Positions 1-11,561 of a stretch of DNA of 64,000 nt are shown piece by piece (position 1 is the first letter of the stretch; the number at the start of each line of letters is the position of its first letter). A program made the translations under genes and the position numbers. Where the stretch lies: assembly GCF_020564565.1 (NCBI RefSeq), contig NZ_JAJCTD010000009.1:1-64000 (forward strand). The letters are read 5' to 3'. The notes beneath the pieces are model-generated. The model made no database searches and was not told the origin of the DNA. It saw only the letters and a program-made list of their open reading frames with translations. The DNA is from Rhodobacter sp. Har01. GTDB lineage: Bacteria > Pseudomonadota > Alphaproteobacteria > Rhodobacterales > Rhodobacteraceae.

Positions 1-459
1 ACCGATCCGGCCTGGCGGCTGGCGCAGACCGGCCGCGTCGTCAAATGGGTCTGCCCGCTGACGACATGGTGCCCGGACAAGGCGCAAGGTCGCGTTCTGT
101 GGCTGGACCGCAACCCCGAAGAACAGGCCCGGTCTCAGGTCAAGCTTGCCGTCGCCTGCGGCGCACGCTGGAATGATCCTGGCAGGATGGCACAGAAGAT
201 CGCGGCGCATATCACGGATCACACCACGCTCGCCGTCGCCTTGGCGGGGGAACAAGGCCCGGTCGAGCGACTTGCCTTCGAAGACCTGCTGGCCGATCCG
301 CTGGACGCAGCAAAGCGCCTGGCTTCGTTCTTCCGACCCTTGGCTGTGCTGGACGTGACGGCGGCGGCGGGCGTTGTCCGGCCGCGCACACCGGACTGCC
401 GGCCCGACCTTGAGGTGGATGTGGGCAAGCTTCGCCTGGAGCTCTTCAGCCATGGCTGA
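1..459 (+). CDS. Sulfotransferase-like protein, C-terminal part (5' end outside window)
   Basis: The frame is open from the first base and ends at TGA 457-459, leaving 152 residues. It contains VLWLDRNPEEQARSQVKL, like the RDPEEVxxSQ segment of bacterial sulfotransferase-family proteins. A later LAFEDLLADPLDAAKRLASF matches the DLLxDPxxxAxxLxxF stretch near the end of that family, and the tail ...VRPRTPDCRPDLEVDVG fits too. These proteins use PAPS or are uncharacterised relatives. The PAPS-binding N-terminus would lie before the window, so activity cannot be judged. The stop overlaps the next small frame by 8 nt. Confidence 0.55.
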   Translation, partial: TDPAWRLAQTGRVVKWVCPLTTWCPDKAQGRVLWLDRNPEEQARSQVKLAVACGARWNDPGRMAQKIAAHITDHTTLAVALAGEQGPVERLAFEDLLADPLDAAKRLASFFRPLAVLDVTAAAGVVRPRTPDCRPDLEVDVGKLRLELFSHG

Positions 460-574
460 CCGTCGCGACCCGCGAACATTGGCACGGGATGCCCGGGCCG
501 GACTGGACGCCGCCCGAGCCGCCCTGACCGGCCTTTCAACGGCCCTTCAAGAGGGCGTCAAAACCCCCGTTTGA
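452..574 (+). CDS. Small hypothetical protein (40 aa)
   Basis: A 40-codon frame, MADRRDPRTLARDARAGLDA and onward, starts inside the end of the sulfotransferase-like gene (8-nt overlap), as a translationally coupled gene would. It is Ala/Arg/Asp-rich and looks helical. I recognise no domain. It sits directly before a broken HTH-like frame, so it may be a true small gene or part of the same decayed locus. Confidence 0.3.
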   Translation: MADRRDPRTLARDARAGLDAARAALTGLSTALQEGVKTPV

Positions 575-581
575 AGCCCCC

Positions 582-830
582 TTGAACGCCGCCATCTGGC
601 GCGCCCAGCACCGCCGCGGAACGCTGTCCAAGCTGGAAACCGACCCCGATCTCCGCGCCTTCGTCCTGGCCCGGATCGACCGCCTCACCTTCGAAGAGAC
701 AGCGCCCGAAGTCGCCGCCGCCTTCCCGCCCGAGCGCCGCACCGGGGTCAGCCGGGCACCGCTGGTGGCATCGCAGGGGCAAAGCCGCAACCAGCTCAAC
801 CGCGAAATCCTGGCTGTCATCGGCAAATCC
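582..830 (+). pseudogene. Frameshifted HTH-type (terminase/phage-regulator-like) remnant
   Basis: From about 600 the frame reads GTLSKLETDPDLRAFVLARI then DRLTFEETAPEVAAAFPPER. This pattern is usual in small alphaproteobacterial HTH proteins, where it is followed by a recognition helix ending in HRWW. Here the frame goes off into unrelated residues after GVSR. The HRWWHRRGK segment appears immediately afterwards in the next frame (about 760-785), indicating an indel near 750-760. The only upstream start is TTG at 582. Family assignment is from memory and weak. The frame change is visible directly but could also be a sequencing error. Confidence 0.35.
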
Positions 831-853
831 CGATATTCGCCAGCCGTTCCAGG

Positions 854-1331
854 TCAATTGGTTGCATTCCGGCAGAGTAGGTTACACGACTTTGGGCGGA
901 GGCGCGGCCCGGTCTGGGCAACCTGCCCGAGGCCCGGGTGGGCGGCGAGCCGGGCGCCAAGTCCGGGGTCTTCGGCAAGCGGGTCATGGTCGTCGGGCAG
1001 CAGGAAATCGGCGGCCAGATCGGCCCGCAGCATGTCGAACCGTCGCGCGGCATCGGCGTTGATGCGGTCGCAGCGGGCTTGGGTCCAGAGGCTGGGGTCG
1101 GGCGGATAGACCGGGTTCAGGTGATCGGGACGCTCGGCCAGCCGCCGGTCGCGCCGGGCCTGCGCCGCAAGGGCAGACAGACAGACGGCAGCGCAGGATT
1201 TGGCCATCAAGGCTATGCTCGGCGGCGTCCAGCGGACCGGGGCCGAACCGCGCCCGGGTGGCGGCGTCTGCGGCCCAGAGGCATCCGCCGGCGTCGAGGT
1301 CGAAGAAGAAGCGAAGCACGGCAAGGGCCAT
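854..1331 (-). pseudogene. Frameshifted hypothetical protein gene
   Basis: Two overlapping minus-strand frames look like halves of one protein. The upstream half (from ATG 1331) reads MALAVLRFFFDLDAGGCLWA and on to FGPGPLDA. The downstream half, in another frame (about 1207 to TGA 854), reads LNPVYPPDPSLWTQARCDRI then FDMLRADLAADF. The order FDxxxxxCLWAxxxATRARFG...LN.xYPPDPSxW is one I associate with a single short Rhodobacterales protein. An indel near 1180-1240 would explain the split. Function is unknown. The downstream half alone could be expressed from ATG 1207. Confidence 0.4.
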
Positions 1332-1472
1332 GGCCGCCCGGCTGGGGCCGGCCCGCCTTGGCCGCAAGGCCGGGGCGCGGCGACAGGTGCACTGGGGAGG
1401 GCCGCAAGGGATGCCAAGGTGTTGCGAGGTCGGAACCGGGGGGTTGATCAGGCTTGCGGGGGCAAGCCCGGC

Positions 1473-1898
1473 CTAGGACAGCGCCTGGATGACGGTCTTG
1501 AGCGTGGCGAGGAGCCGGTCCCGATCCTGCGGCGACAGCGGCGCCAGGGCGCGGGCGTTCAGAGCCTGAGCCTCGGCCGTGGCCACCGCTTGCAGCGCCC
1601 GCCCCCGCAGCGTGAGACGGATGCGCTGCACCCGGGCGTCGGTTTCGTCGCGGGCGCGGGTCACCAGACCGTCCCGCTCCATCCGCGACAGGGTGGCGGC
1701 CATCGTCGGCTGCTCGATCCCCAGCCGGTCAACCAGATCCTTCTGCGTCAGACCGTCCCGCTCCCACAGATGCAGCAGGGCCGGGAAGGCCCCCAGCGCC
1801 AGCCCGTGCGGCCTGAGCGCGGCTTCAAGATGGCGGGCGAACTGCCGGGCCAGAAGGTTGGCCAGATAGCCGGCCGAGGTGTCGCGGTCGAAGTCCAT
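1473..1898 (-). CDS. MarR-family transcriptional regulator
   Basis: About 141 residues, the usual MarR size. A winged helix is visible: GLTQKDLVDRLGIEQPTMAA (helix-turn-helix), then SRMERDGLVTRARDETDARV (wing) and a C-terminal dimerisation helix. It would act as a DNA-binding dimer relieved by a small ligand. Start: ATG 1898 (MDFDRD) is chosen because it opens the conserved N-terminal helix; an in-frame ATG at 1913 would add five residues. Neither start has a clear ribosome binding site. The gene is divergent from a membrane protein, with two palindromes between them, so autoregulation plus control of that neighbour is likely. Confidence 0.85.
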   Translation of the reverse strand: MDFDRDTSAGYLANLLARQFARHLEAALRPHGLALGAFPALLHLWERDGLTQKDLVDRLGIEQPTMAATLSRMERDGLVTRARDETDARVQRIRLTLRGRALQAVATAEAQALNARALAPLSPQDRDRLLATLKTVIQALS

Positions 1899-1915
1899 GT
1901 CGCAGACTTGCATTC

Positions 1916-1950
1916 CATAGCAGACTATGCAATTACATATAGCAAGCTAT
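1916..1950. promoter_or_regulatory. Twin palindromes in the marR/membrane-protein divergent region
   Basis: Two inverted repeats lie between the divergent genes: CATAG-CAGA-CTATG (1916-1929) and ATAGC-AA-GCTAT (1939-1950). Their centres are about 22 nt apart, two helical turns. They share the TAGC/GCTA core and sit in an AT-rich stretch typical of a promoter. This is the expected place and form of a MarR dimer operator. Binding is inferred. Confidence 0.55.
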
Positions 1951-1968
1951 GCAAACGGAGTCGCAGCC

Positions 1969-2427
1969 ATGATCCAGACCATTCACAAAACCGCCGGGGT
2001 GCTGGCTTTTGCCGCGATCGCCCTGTTCTGGCTGTCAACTGCGGTGTCCGAGGCGGCGCTGGGGCCGGCGGCGGTGGTGACGGTGAAGACGCTGATCCCC
2101 TGGGGATTCCTGATCCTGATTCCGCTGCTGGCCACGGCGGGCGGCACCGGGTTCCGGCTGGCCAAGGGCCGGACGGCGGGTCCGGTCGGGGTCAAGCGCA
2201 AGCGGATGCCATTCATCGCGGCGAACGGGGTGCTGGTGCTGGTGCCATCAGCGCTGTTCCTGGCCTCGAAGGCACAGGCAGGAGCGCTCGACGCGGCGTT
2301 CTATGCGGTGCAGGCCCTGGAATTGGCGGCGGGCGCGGTGAACCTGGCGCTTCTGGGCCTGAACCTGCGCGACGGACGGCGGATGACGGCGGGGCAGCGA
2401 GGCAGGGCAGGCGCCCTGCAGGAGTGA
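1969..2427 (+). CDS. Small integral membrane protein, putative MarR target
   Basis: 152 residues starting MIQTIHKTAGVLAFAAIALF, with about four hydrophobic segments: residues 8-30, 36-55, 80-100 and 110-130. A charged loop near residue 65 carries VKRKRMPF. ATG 1969 is preferred over ATG 1927 because a CGGAG-type site precedes it and the first membrane helix follows at once. No catalytic motif is visible and I do not recognise the family. Its divergent pairing with a MarR gene suggests inducible expression, perhaps in stress or efflux. Confidence 0.6.
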   Translation: MIQTIHKTAGVLAFAAIALFWLSTAVSEAALGPAAVVTVKTLIPWGFLILIPLLATAGGTGFRLAKGRTAGPVGVKRKRMPFIAANGVLVLVPSALFLASKAQAGALDAAFYAVQALELAAGAVNLALLGLNLRDGRRMTAGQRGRAGALQE

Positions 2428-2432
2428 CGAGA

Positions 2433-2480
2433 CGATTTCCGAAGTCGGACGTCGTGACCGGAATTCGATCTGACTTTCGG
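2433..2480. repeat. Double-palindrome intergenic repeat, decayed copy
   Basis: ACGATTTCCGAAGTCGG followed by CGTGACCGGAATTCG resembles the intact copies at 21883-21928 and 42311-42356, but both hairpins have lost arm symmetry. It starts 6 nt after the stop of the membrane-protein gene, the same gene-end placement as the other copies. Confidence 0.5.
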
Positions 2481-2593
2481 GCACGGGTGAAGGAAACTCG
2501 ATCAGGCCAGTCACGGCGTCAAGCCTGTTGGCCGCAATGGCGACTGTCGCGCGACCTGCCAGGGGCGAGACCGCGCGAACAGTCAGCCTTCCG

Positions 2594-3184
2594 TCAGAAC
2601 ATGTAGGAGACCCGCAGCCCGACCATATCGAGCGAGCGATCATAGGTCGGGTCGTCGTCGGTGTTGATGCGGTCGTAGTTGAGATCCATACGCACCGTGT
2701 GCGCGCCATAAAGCCGCTCCCAGGAGACGCCGACAGAGGTGCCGCGCCCGACCGAATCGCGGTAGTCGCCCGGGTTCGCTTCAAGCCTGCCGCTGACCGC
2801 GGCGAAACCGAGCGAAGCCATCACTGTGCTGCCGCCGCTCAAGGTGGTGCCGAAGGTCGCGCGCAGCCGCGCAGTCGCGTTGACCTCGCACCAGGTCGGA
2901 GAGGTCGAGGTGCAGGCGTCGGCACCGTCGCTCATCAGCTTGCCGGTGTGCAAGTCGAGGTTTCCTTCGACTCCGTAGAACATGGTACCGGTTTGCGACA
3001 AACGGTACCCGGCGGTCAGGGCGAGCGAGAGGTCGGTCGCCTCGGCCTCGAAATCGGGCACGATCGGCGCTTCGGAGGTGCTGTTGAGAACTCCGACACC
3101 GACGCCGTAGTACAGCCCGTCTTGCGCCGTCGCCAACTGAGTGAAGGCCAACAGCATGGTCGCTGCGGTGAGTGTGAGACGCAT
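2594..3184 (-). CDS. Outer-membrane beta-barrel protein
   Basis: 196 residues with a Sec signal peptide, MRLTLTAATMLLAFTQLATA, cut before QDGLYYG. The mature part has alternating hydrophobic and polar strands (GLYYGVGVGVLN, LSLALTAGYRL, MFYGVEGNLDL, VMASLGFAAV, TVRMDLNYDRI) and ends VSYMF, the terminal-Phe signature recognised by the BAM machinery. The size suggests an eight-stranded porin-like barrel of the OmpA/OmpW kind. Start ATG 3184 has GGAGAAACGAA before it, so longer upstream frames are rejected. Two Cys about 11 residues apart near residue 90 could form a disulfide. Function beyond surface location is unknown. Confidence 0.75.
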   Translation of the reverse strand: MRLTLTAATMLLAFTQLATAQDGLYYGVGVGVLNSTSEAPIVPDFEAEATDLSLALTAGYRLSQTGTMFYGVEGNLDLHTGKLMSDGADACTSTSPTWCEVNATARLRATFGTTLSGGSTVMASLGFAAVSGRLEANPGDYRDSVGRGTSVGVSWERLYGAHTVRMDLNYDRINTDDDPTYDRSLDMVGLRVSYMF

Positions 3185-3417
3185 TTCGTTTCTCCGAATG
3201 GCGAGGGCGTGCGCTGCGATCGCAGGCCGAAGCCCCGGTCGGGCCACTTGCCCATATCGAACCTGAAACCAAGACCAGATCGTTCCGTCGCCTGATTAAC
3301 TCTTTGAACTCAGGTGCGTAAAGGCATCGTTCGAAGTTCCGCGCGGGACGTGGGACCGACGTGCCCGTTCCGCCACAGTGCCGCTTGGGTTCCGCGGTTG
3401 AACTGGCGGGAGGCGCG

Positions 3418-6909
<3,492 letters not shown>

Positions 6910-6958
6910 GGGGGAGTCTAGCGTCGGGCGCGAGGGTGGGGAAGGGACCTTGGCGGGG

Positions 6959-7552
6959 TCAGGGTGGAAGCATGTACTCGACGTAAAGACCCATCCAGGT
7001 GCCCTTGCCGCCGAACACCACGGTCTGACCGGGCGAAAGGTGGGCGCGGAAATCCTCTCCCGTGCCGCAGAGCCTGGTCATGAACGGCATGCCTTCCAGC
7101 TCGATCGGAGAGCGGCACCATTTGTCGCTGGGGCGGTCGGCAGTGATGACTTTGTAGGAATGTTTGACCTCTGACCCAGAGGCTGCCGCAAGCAGTGCAG
7201 GGATGTTCTTGTGAACAAGATCGGCCATCGGGGCGTAGAACAGACCTACAAGAAGGCCCGCGACGAAGATGCCGTCGACGTAGGCACTTGCATCGGTGTG
7301 CTTGGAGACACGGGCGCCGACCAGAAAGATCACAACGAACGACACGCTTACCAGGGTATATGCGGCTGGCCTGGAAAAGCGGAGCCAGTCTTCCGACGGA
7401 AGATAGTGCCCCGGGATGATCGAGGCGAGGATTGCGGCGGGCAGCCAGAGCAAGAAGAAAAGCAGGCCTATCAAGAGAGCCCAAGCGGGCAGTCTGGAAA
7501 GCCAGGCCGGGCCTCTCTGCGGTGCGTCCGATTGTGAAGATGCGCCGGGCAT
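6959..7552 (-). CDS. Hypothetical three-helix membrane protein
   Basis: 197 residues from ATG 7552 (MPGASSQSDA). Hydrophobic segments at about 22-46, 64-80 and 92-112 are membrane helices. The C-terminal ~85 residues are polar, with a Cys at 146 and one at 162 (LCGTGEDF), and may form an extracytoplasmic domain. No family is recognised. It lies upstream of dnaE on the same strand, 49 nt before its start, and diverges from xdhA across a 260-bp gap in which I see no convincing site. Confidence 0.6.
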   Translation of the reverse strand: MPGASSQSDAPQRGPAWLSRLPAWALLIGLLFFLLWLPAAILASIIPGHYLPSEDWLRFSRPAAYTLVSVSFVVIFLVGARVSKHTDASAYVDGIFVAGLLVGLFYAPMADLVHKNIPALLAAASGSEVKHSYKVITADRPSDKWCRSPIELEGMPFMTRLCGTGEDFRAHLSPGQTVVFGGKGTWMGLYVEYMLPP

Positions 7553-7812
7553 GGGCACAGGATTACCCGGCCCGGCGCGATGGGGGAAGCCATCTTGGCT
7601 CTTCACGCGCGGCACGGGGTTCAGGGGGCGCCGGAATTTTCGGCAGATCCTGCAAGCAGCTTCATCTTTTCGAGACGAGTTTGTTCTTGCCTTGAATCGG
7701 TCTGGGCTTCTTGATGGGATGACAACAAAGAAGGGGCGCGCGACCCGCTTTACGCCGCATCGGGCGGTCGTGCGAAAGGCCCCGAACGCAGAGAAGGCGG
7801 CGGACGGACCTG

Positions 7813-9219
7813 ATGGCCGGACATGAGTCTGGGATCGCGTTCCTGCTGAACGGAACGCCGGTCCGGGTGACGGATGAGCCCCCGACGCGAACGCTGCTCG
7901 ACTGGCTGCGCGAACGGCGCGGGCTGTGCGGCACCAAGGAGGCGTGCCGCGAAGGCGACTGCGGCGCCTGCACGGTGATGCTGACCGATGCCGACGGCAG
8001 CCGCGCCATGAATGCCTGCCTGATGTTCCTGCCGCAACTGCAGGGCAAGGCGGTGCGCACGGTCGAAGGCCTGTCCGGCCCGGCCGCAGAGCCACACCCG
8101 GTGCAAAGCGCCATGGTCACCCACCACGGCAGCCAATGCGGCTTTTGCACCCCCGGCTTTGTGGTCTCGATGGCGGTGGCCCACCTCAACGGCGACACCG
8201 CGCATGACGACGCGCTGGCCGGCAACCTCTGCCGCTGCACCGGCTATGCCCCCGTCGTGCGCGCCGCCCGGGCCGCCGAAAGCGCCCCGGTGCCGGCCTG
8301 GATGCGCGAAGATGCCAGCTTCATCTTGGCCCAAGTACCCCGGGGGTCCGGGGGCAGCGCCCCCGGCGCCTTCCACCCCGCGACAGCGGATCAACTGGCG
8401 GACTGGTACGCCGCCCACCCCGAGGCGGTGCTGGTCGCCGGGGCCACCGATGTCGGCCTCTGGGTCACCAAGGGCCTGCGCGATCTTGCCCCCGTCGCCT
8501 TTCTGGGCGGCATCACCGATCTCGCGCGGTTCGTGCCGCAGGGCGACAGCCTCCGCATCGGCGCGGGCGTCACCATCGCCGCGTTGCGGGCCGCGATGCA
8601 GACCCCCCACCCGGCCTTTGCCGAGCTTCTCCGCCGCTTCGCCAGCGCCCAGGTCCGCAATGCCGCCACCCTTGGCGGCAACATCGCCAACGGCAGCCCG
8701 ATTGGCGACACGCCGCCGGCGCTGATCGCGCTGGGCGCGAGGCTGCACCTGCGCCGCGGCCCCGACCGCCGCGAGATGCCGCTGGAGGACTTCTTCCTTG
8801 ACTACCGCCGCCAGGACCGCCGCCCCGGCGAATTCGTCGAAGCGGTGACGATCCCGGCCAGCGCCCCTGCCCTGCGCTGCTACAAGGTCAGCAAACGCTT
8901 CGATCAGGACATCAGCGCCGTCTGCGCCGGCTTCAACGTCACGGTCGAGGCTGGCCAGGTCACGGCCGCCCGCCTTGCCTTCGGCGGCATGGCCGGCATC
9001 CCGAAACGCGCGGCCAGCGCCGAAGCGGCCCTCTTGGGCCGCGAGTGGAGCGAAGCGACCCTGCGCGACGCCGCCGGGGCGCTGACCGGGGACTTTGCCC
9101 CGCTGAACGACATGCGCGCCAGCGCCGGCTACCGGATGCGGGCGGCGCAGGGACTGCTGCGGCGCTATTTCCACGATCTTGCCGGCCAGCCCGTCTCGGT
9201 GCTGGAGGTGCGGCCATGA
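7813..9219 (+). CDS. xdhA: Xanthine dehydrogenase small subunit (2Fe-2S and FAD)
   Basis: 468 residues. The N-terminal ferredoxin-like domain has Cys 39, 45, 50 and 53 (GLCGTKEACREGDCGACTV) and a fourth Cys in NACLMF. The second [2Fe-2S] domain follows with CGFCTPGFV and LCRCTGYAPVV. An FAD-binding domain carries VAGATDVGLWVTK, and NAATLGGNIANGSPIGD. It passes electrons from the molybdenum site in XdhB to FAD and NAD+ during hypoxanthine/xanthine oxidation to urate. xdhB starts at 9216 (ATGA overlap). The linker after the second Fe-S domain contains about 16 residues encoded by a GC-rich repeat (8318-8367). Confidence 0.93.
   Translation: MAGHESGIAFLLNGTPVRVTDEPPTRTLLDWLRERRGLCGTKEACREGDCGACTVMLTDADGSRAMNACLMFLPQLQGKAVRTVEGLSGPAAEPHPVQSAMVTHHGSQCGFCTPGFVVSMAVAHLNGDTAHDDALAGNLCRCTGYAPVVRAARAAESAPVPAWMREDASFILAQVPRGSGGSAPGAFHPATADQLADWYAAHPEAVLVAGATDVGLWVTKGLRDLAPVAFLGGITDLARFVPQGDSLRIGAGVTIAALRAAMQTPHPAFAELLRRFASAQVRNAATLGGNIANGSPIGDTPPALIALGARLHLRRGPDRREMPLEDFFLDYRRQDRRPGEFVEAVTIPASAPALRCYKVSKRFDQDISAVCAGFNVTVEAGQVTAARLAFGGMAGIPKRAASAEAALLGREWSEATLRDAAGALTGDFAPLNDMRASAGYRMRAAQGLLRRYFHDLAGQPVSVLEVRP
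8318..8367 (-). repeat. GC-rich palindromic repeat, copy 1, inside xdhA
   Basis: Reads CTTCATCTTGG, a CCAAGTACCCC segment, then GGGGGTCCGGGGG and CAGCGCCCCC. It is the same element as at 10359, 14035, 18762 and 30582, here in the minus orientation. It is a whole number of codons into xdhA and encodes roughly FILAQVPRGSGGSAPG between the Fe-S and FAD domains. Confidence 0.8.
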
Positions 9220-11561
9220 GCACCGGTCTTCCCCTGCCGCATGACAGTGCGCCCCTGCACGTCACCGGCGCGGCGCGCTATGTCGATGACATCCCCCTGC
9301 CCGCCGGCGCCTTGCACCTGGCCTTCGGCCTCTCGGCGGTGGCCCATGGCACGATCACCGCGATGGACCTGTCGGAGGTGCGCGCGGCCCCCGGCGTGGT
9401 GCTGGTGCTGTCGGCCGAGGACTTCGCCGAGATGCCGGACTGCAGCCCCTCGGTCCGGGACGAGCCCCTGCTGGCCTTGGGCAAGGTCCACTACGCGGGC
9501 CAGCCCGTTTTCCTGGTGGTGGCCGAGAGCCACCTGGCGGCGCGCAAAGCGGCGCGGCTGGGCAAGGTCGGGTATGCCGAGCTGCCGGCGATCCTGACGG
9601 TCGGGCAGGCTCTGGCCGCCGACAGCCGGTTCGAGCAGGGGCCGGTGGTCTGGGCGCGGGGCGATGCGGGCGGGGAAATCCTCAAGGCGACCCACCGGGT
9701 GGAGGGGGAATTCCCGGTCGGCGGGCAGGAGCATTTCTACCTGGAGGGCCAGGTCGCGGCGGCGATCCCGCAGGAGGACGGAATGCATGTGCTGTCCTCG
9801 ACCCAGCACCCGACCGAGGTGCAGCACAAGGTCGCCCATGCCCTGCACCTGCCGATGGCCGCGGTGCGGGTCGAGGTGCGGCGGATGGGCGGCGGGTTCG
9901 GCGGCAAGGAGAGCCAGGGCAACGCCCTTGCGGTGGCCTGCGCGGTGGCGGCGGCGCGCACCGGGCGGCCGTGCAGGATGCGCTATGACCGCGACGACGA
10001 CATGATGATCACCGGCAAGCGGCACGACCTGGTGATCCGTTATCGCGCGGGGTTCGATGCGGCGGGCCGGGTGCTGGGGGTGGAGTTCACCCACCTCATC
10101 CGCTGCGGCTGGAGCCAGGACCTGAGCCTGCCGGTGGCCGACCGGGCGATGCTGCATGCCGACAACTGCTATTGGCTGCCGGCGGTGCGGATCGAGAGCC
10201 ACCGGCTGCGAACCAACACGGCCTCGGCCACTGCCTTTCGCGGCTTTGGCGGGCCGCAGGGGATGATCGGGATCGAGCGGGTGATGGACCATGTGGCCTT
10301 TGCCCTGGGGCTTGAGCCTCTGGAGGTGCGCCGGTCCAACTTCTATCGCGAAGTGGCCGGCCCCGGGGGCGCTTCGCCCCCCGGACCCCCAGAGGATATT
10401 TCCGGACAGATGAAAGCGGCACAGACGACGCCCTATCTGATGCCGGTGGAGGATTTCGTCGGGCATGCGCTGGTGGCGGAGTTGGAGAAATCGAGCGATT
10501 ACCGGGCGCGGAAGGCGGCGGTGGCGGCGTGGAATGCCACAAATCCGATCCTGAAGCGGGGGATCGCACTGACGCCGGTGAAGTTCGGGATCTCGTTCAC
10601 GCTGACCTGGTTGAACCAGGCGGGTGCGCTGGTGCATGTCTATCAGGATGGCTCGATCCACCTGAACCATGGCGGCACCGAGATGGGCCAGGGGCTGAAC
10701 CAGAAGGTGGCTCAGGTGGTGGCGGGGGTGTTCGGGGTGGACGTGGGGGTGGTGAAGATCACCGCGACGGACACCGGCAAGGTGCCGAACACCAGCGCCA
10801 CGGCGGCCAGTTCCGGCAGCGACCTGAACGGGATGGCGGCGAAGGCCGCGGCCGAGGTGATCCGGGGGCGGCTGGCGGAATTCCTGGCGGAGAAGCATCA
10901 GGTCAAGCCGGGGGCGGTGCGCTTCGCGGGCAGCATGGTGCGGGTGGCGGGCGAGGAATATCCTTTCGCGCGGGTGGCGATGTGGGCCTATCAGGCGCGG
11001 GTGTCGCTGTCCTCGACCGGCTATTACGCGACGCCGAAGATCACCTGGGATCGGATTCGGGGGGTGGGGCGGCCGTTCCTGTACTTCGCCTATGGCGCGG
11101 CGGTGACCGAGGTGGTGATCGACCGGCTGACCGGCGAGAATCGCATCCTGCGGGCGGATGTCCTGCATGACACCGGCAACCCGCTGAACCCCGCGATCGA
11201 CATCGGCCAGATCGAGGGCGGCTATGTGCAGGGTGCGGGCTGGCTGACGACCGAGGAGCTGGTCTGGGACGACAAGGGGCGGCTGACGACCCATGCGCCC
11301 AGCACCTACAAGATCCCGGCCTGCTCGGACCGGCCGGGGGTGTTCAACGTGGCGCTGTGGGGGCGGCACAACCGCGAGGACACGGTGGGCAAGTCCAAGG
11401 CGGTGGGCGAGCCGCCTTTGATGCTGGGGATCTCGGCGTTTTTCGCGCTGTCGGATGCGGTGGCGGCCTGTGGCGATGGCAGCGTCTATCCGGCCTTGCG
11501 GGCGCCGGCGACGCCCGAAGCGGTGCTGGAAGCGGTGCGGAGGGTCGAGCGCGATGTTTGA
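9216..11561 (+). CDS. xdhB: Xanthine dehydrogenase molybdopterin-binding large subunit
   Basis: 781 residues, the usual XdhB length. Molybdenum-cofactor motifs are present: QEHFYLEGQ, GGGFGGKESQ (near residue 228), TAFRGFGGPQGM (near 337), and the catalytic glutamate in AVGEPPLMLG near the C-terminus. With XdhA it hydroxylates hypoxanthine and xanthine. ATG 9216 overlaps the xdhA stop and is followed by LPLPHDSAPLHVTGAARYVDD, the standard N-terminus. Oddity: between NFYREV and QTTPY, where relatives go directly on, there are about 20 residues encoded by a second copy of the GC-rich repeat. Confidence 0.94.
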   Translation: MSTGLPLPHDSAPLHVTGAARYVDDIPLPAGALHLAFGLSAVAHGTITAMDLSEVRAAPGVVLVLSAEDFAEMPDCSPSVRDEPLLALGKVHYAGQPVFLVVAESHLAARKAARLGKVGYAELPAILTVGQALAADSRFEQGPVVWARGDAGGEILKATHRVEGEFPVGGQEHFYLEGQVAAAIPQEDGMHVLSSTQHPTEVQHKVAHALHLPMAAVRVEVRRMGGGFGGKESQGNALAVACAVAAARTGRPCRMRYDRDDDMMITGKRHDLVIRYRAGFDAAGRVLGVEFTHLIRCGWSQDLSLPVADRAMLHADNCYWLPAVRIESHRLRTNTASATAFRGFGGPQGMIGIERVMDHVAFALGLEPLEVRRSNFYREVAGPGGASPPGPPEDISGQMKAAQTTPYLMPVEDFVGHALVAELEKSSDYRARKAAVAAWNATNPILKRGIALTPVKFGISFTLTWLNQAGALVHVYQDGSIHLNHGGTEMGQGLNQKVAQVVAGVFGVDVGVVKITATDTGKVPNTSATAASSGSDLNGMAAKAAAEVIRGRLAEFLAEKHQVKPGAVRFAGSMVRVAGEEYPFARVAMWAYQARVSLSSTGYYATPKITWDRIRGVGRPFLYFAYGAAVTEVVIDRLTGENRILRADVLHDTGNPLNPAIDIGQIEGGYVQGAGWLTTEELVWDDKGRLTTHAPSTYKIPACSDRPGVFNVALWGRHNREDTVGKSKAVGEPPLMLGISAFFALSDAVAACGDGSVYPALRAPATPEAVLEAVRRVERDV
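10359..10416 (+). repeat. GC-rich palindromic repeat, copy 2, inside xdhB
   Basis: CCCCGGGGGC-GCTTCG-CCCCCCGGACCCCC, then AGAGGATATTTCC and AGATGAAAG, matches the consensus hairpin plus GGGGTATTTTCGCCAAGATGAAG tail. Orientation is opposite to the xdhA copy. It is translated in frame as about GPGGASPPGPPEDISGQMK. The tail has diverged more than the hairpin, suggesting selection or age. Confidence 0.78.

Noticed and set aside
1200..2606. A 468-codon plus-strand frame across the MarR gene
   Set aside because: It crosses the marR gene, the palindromic regulatory region and the start of the membrane protein, and its composition is Gly/Arg/Gln-rich without motif.
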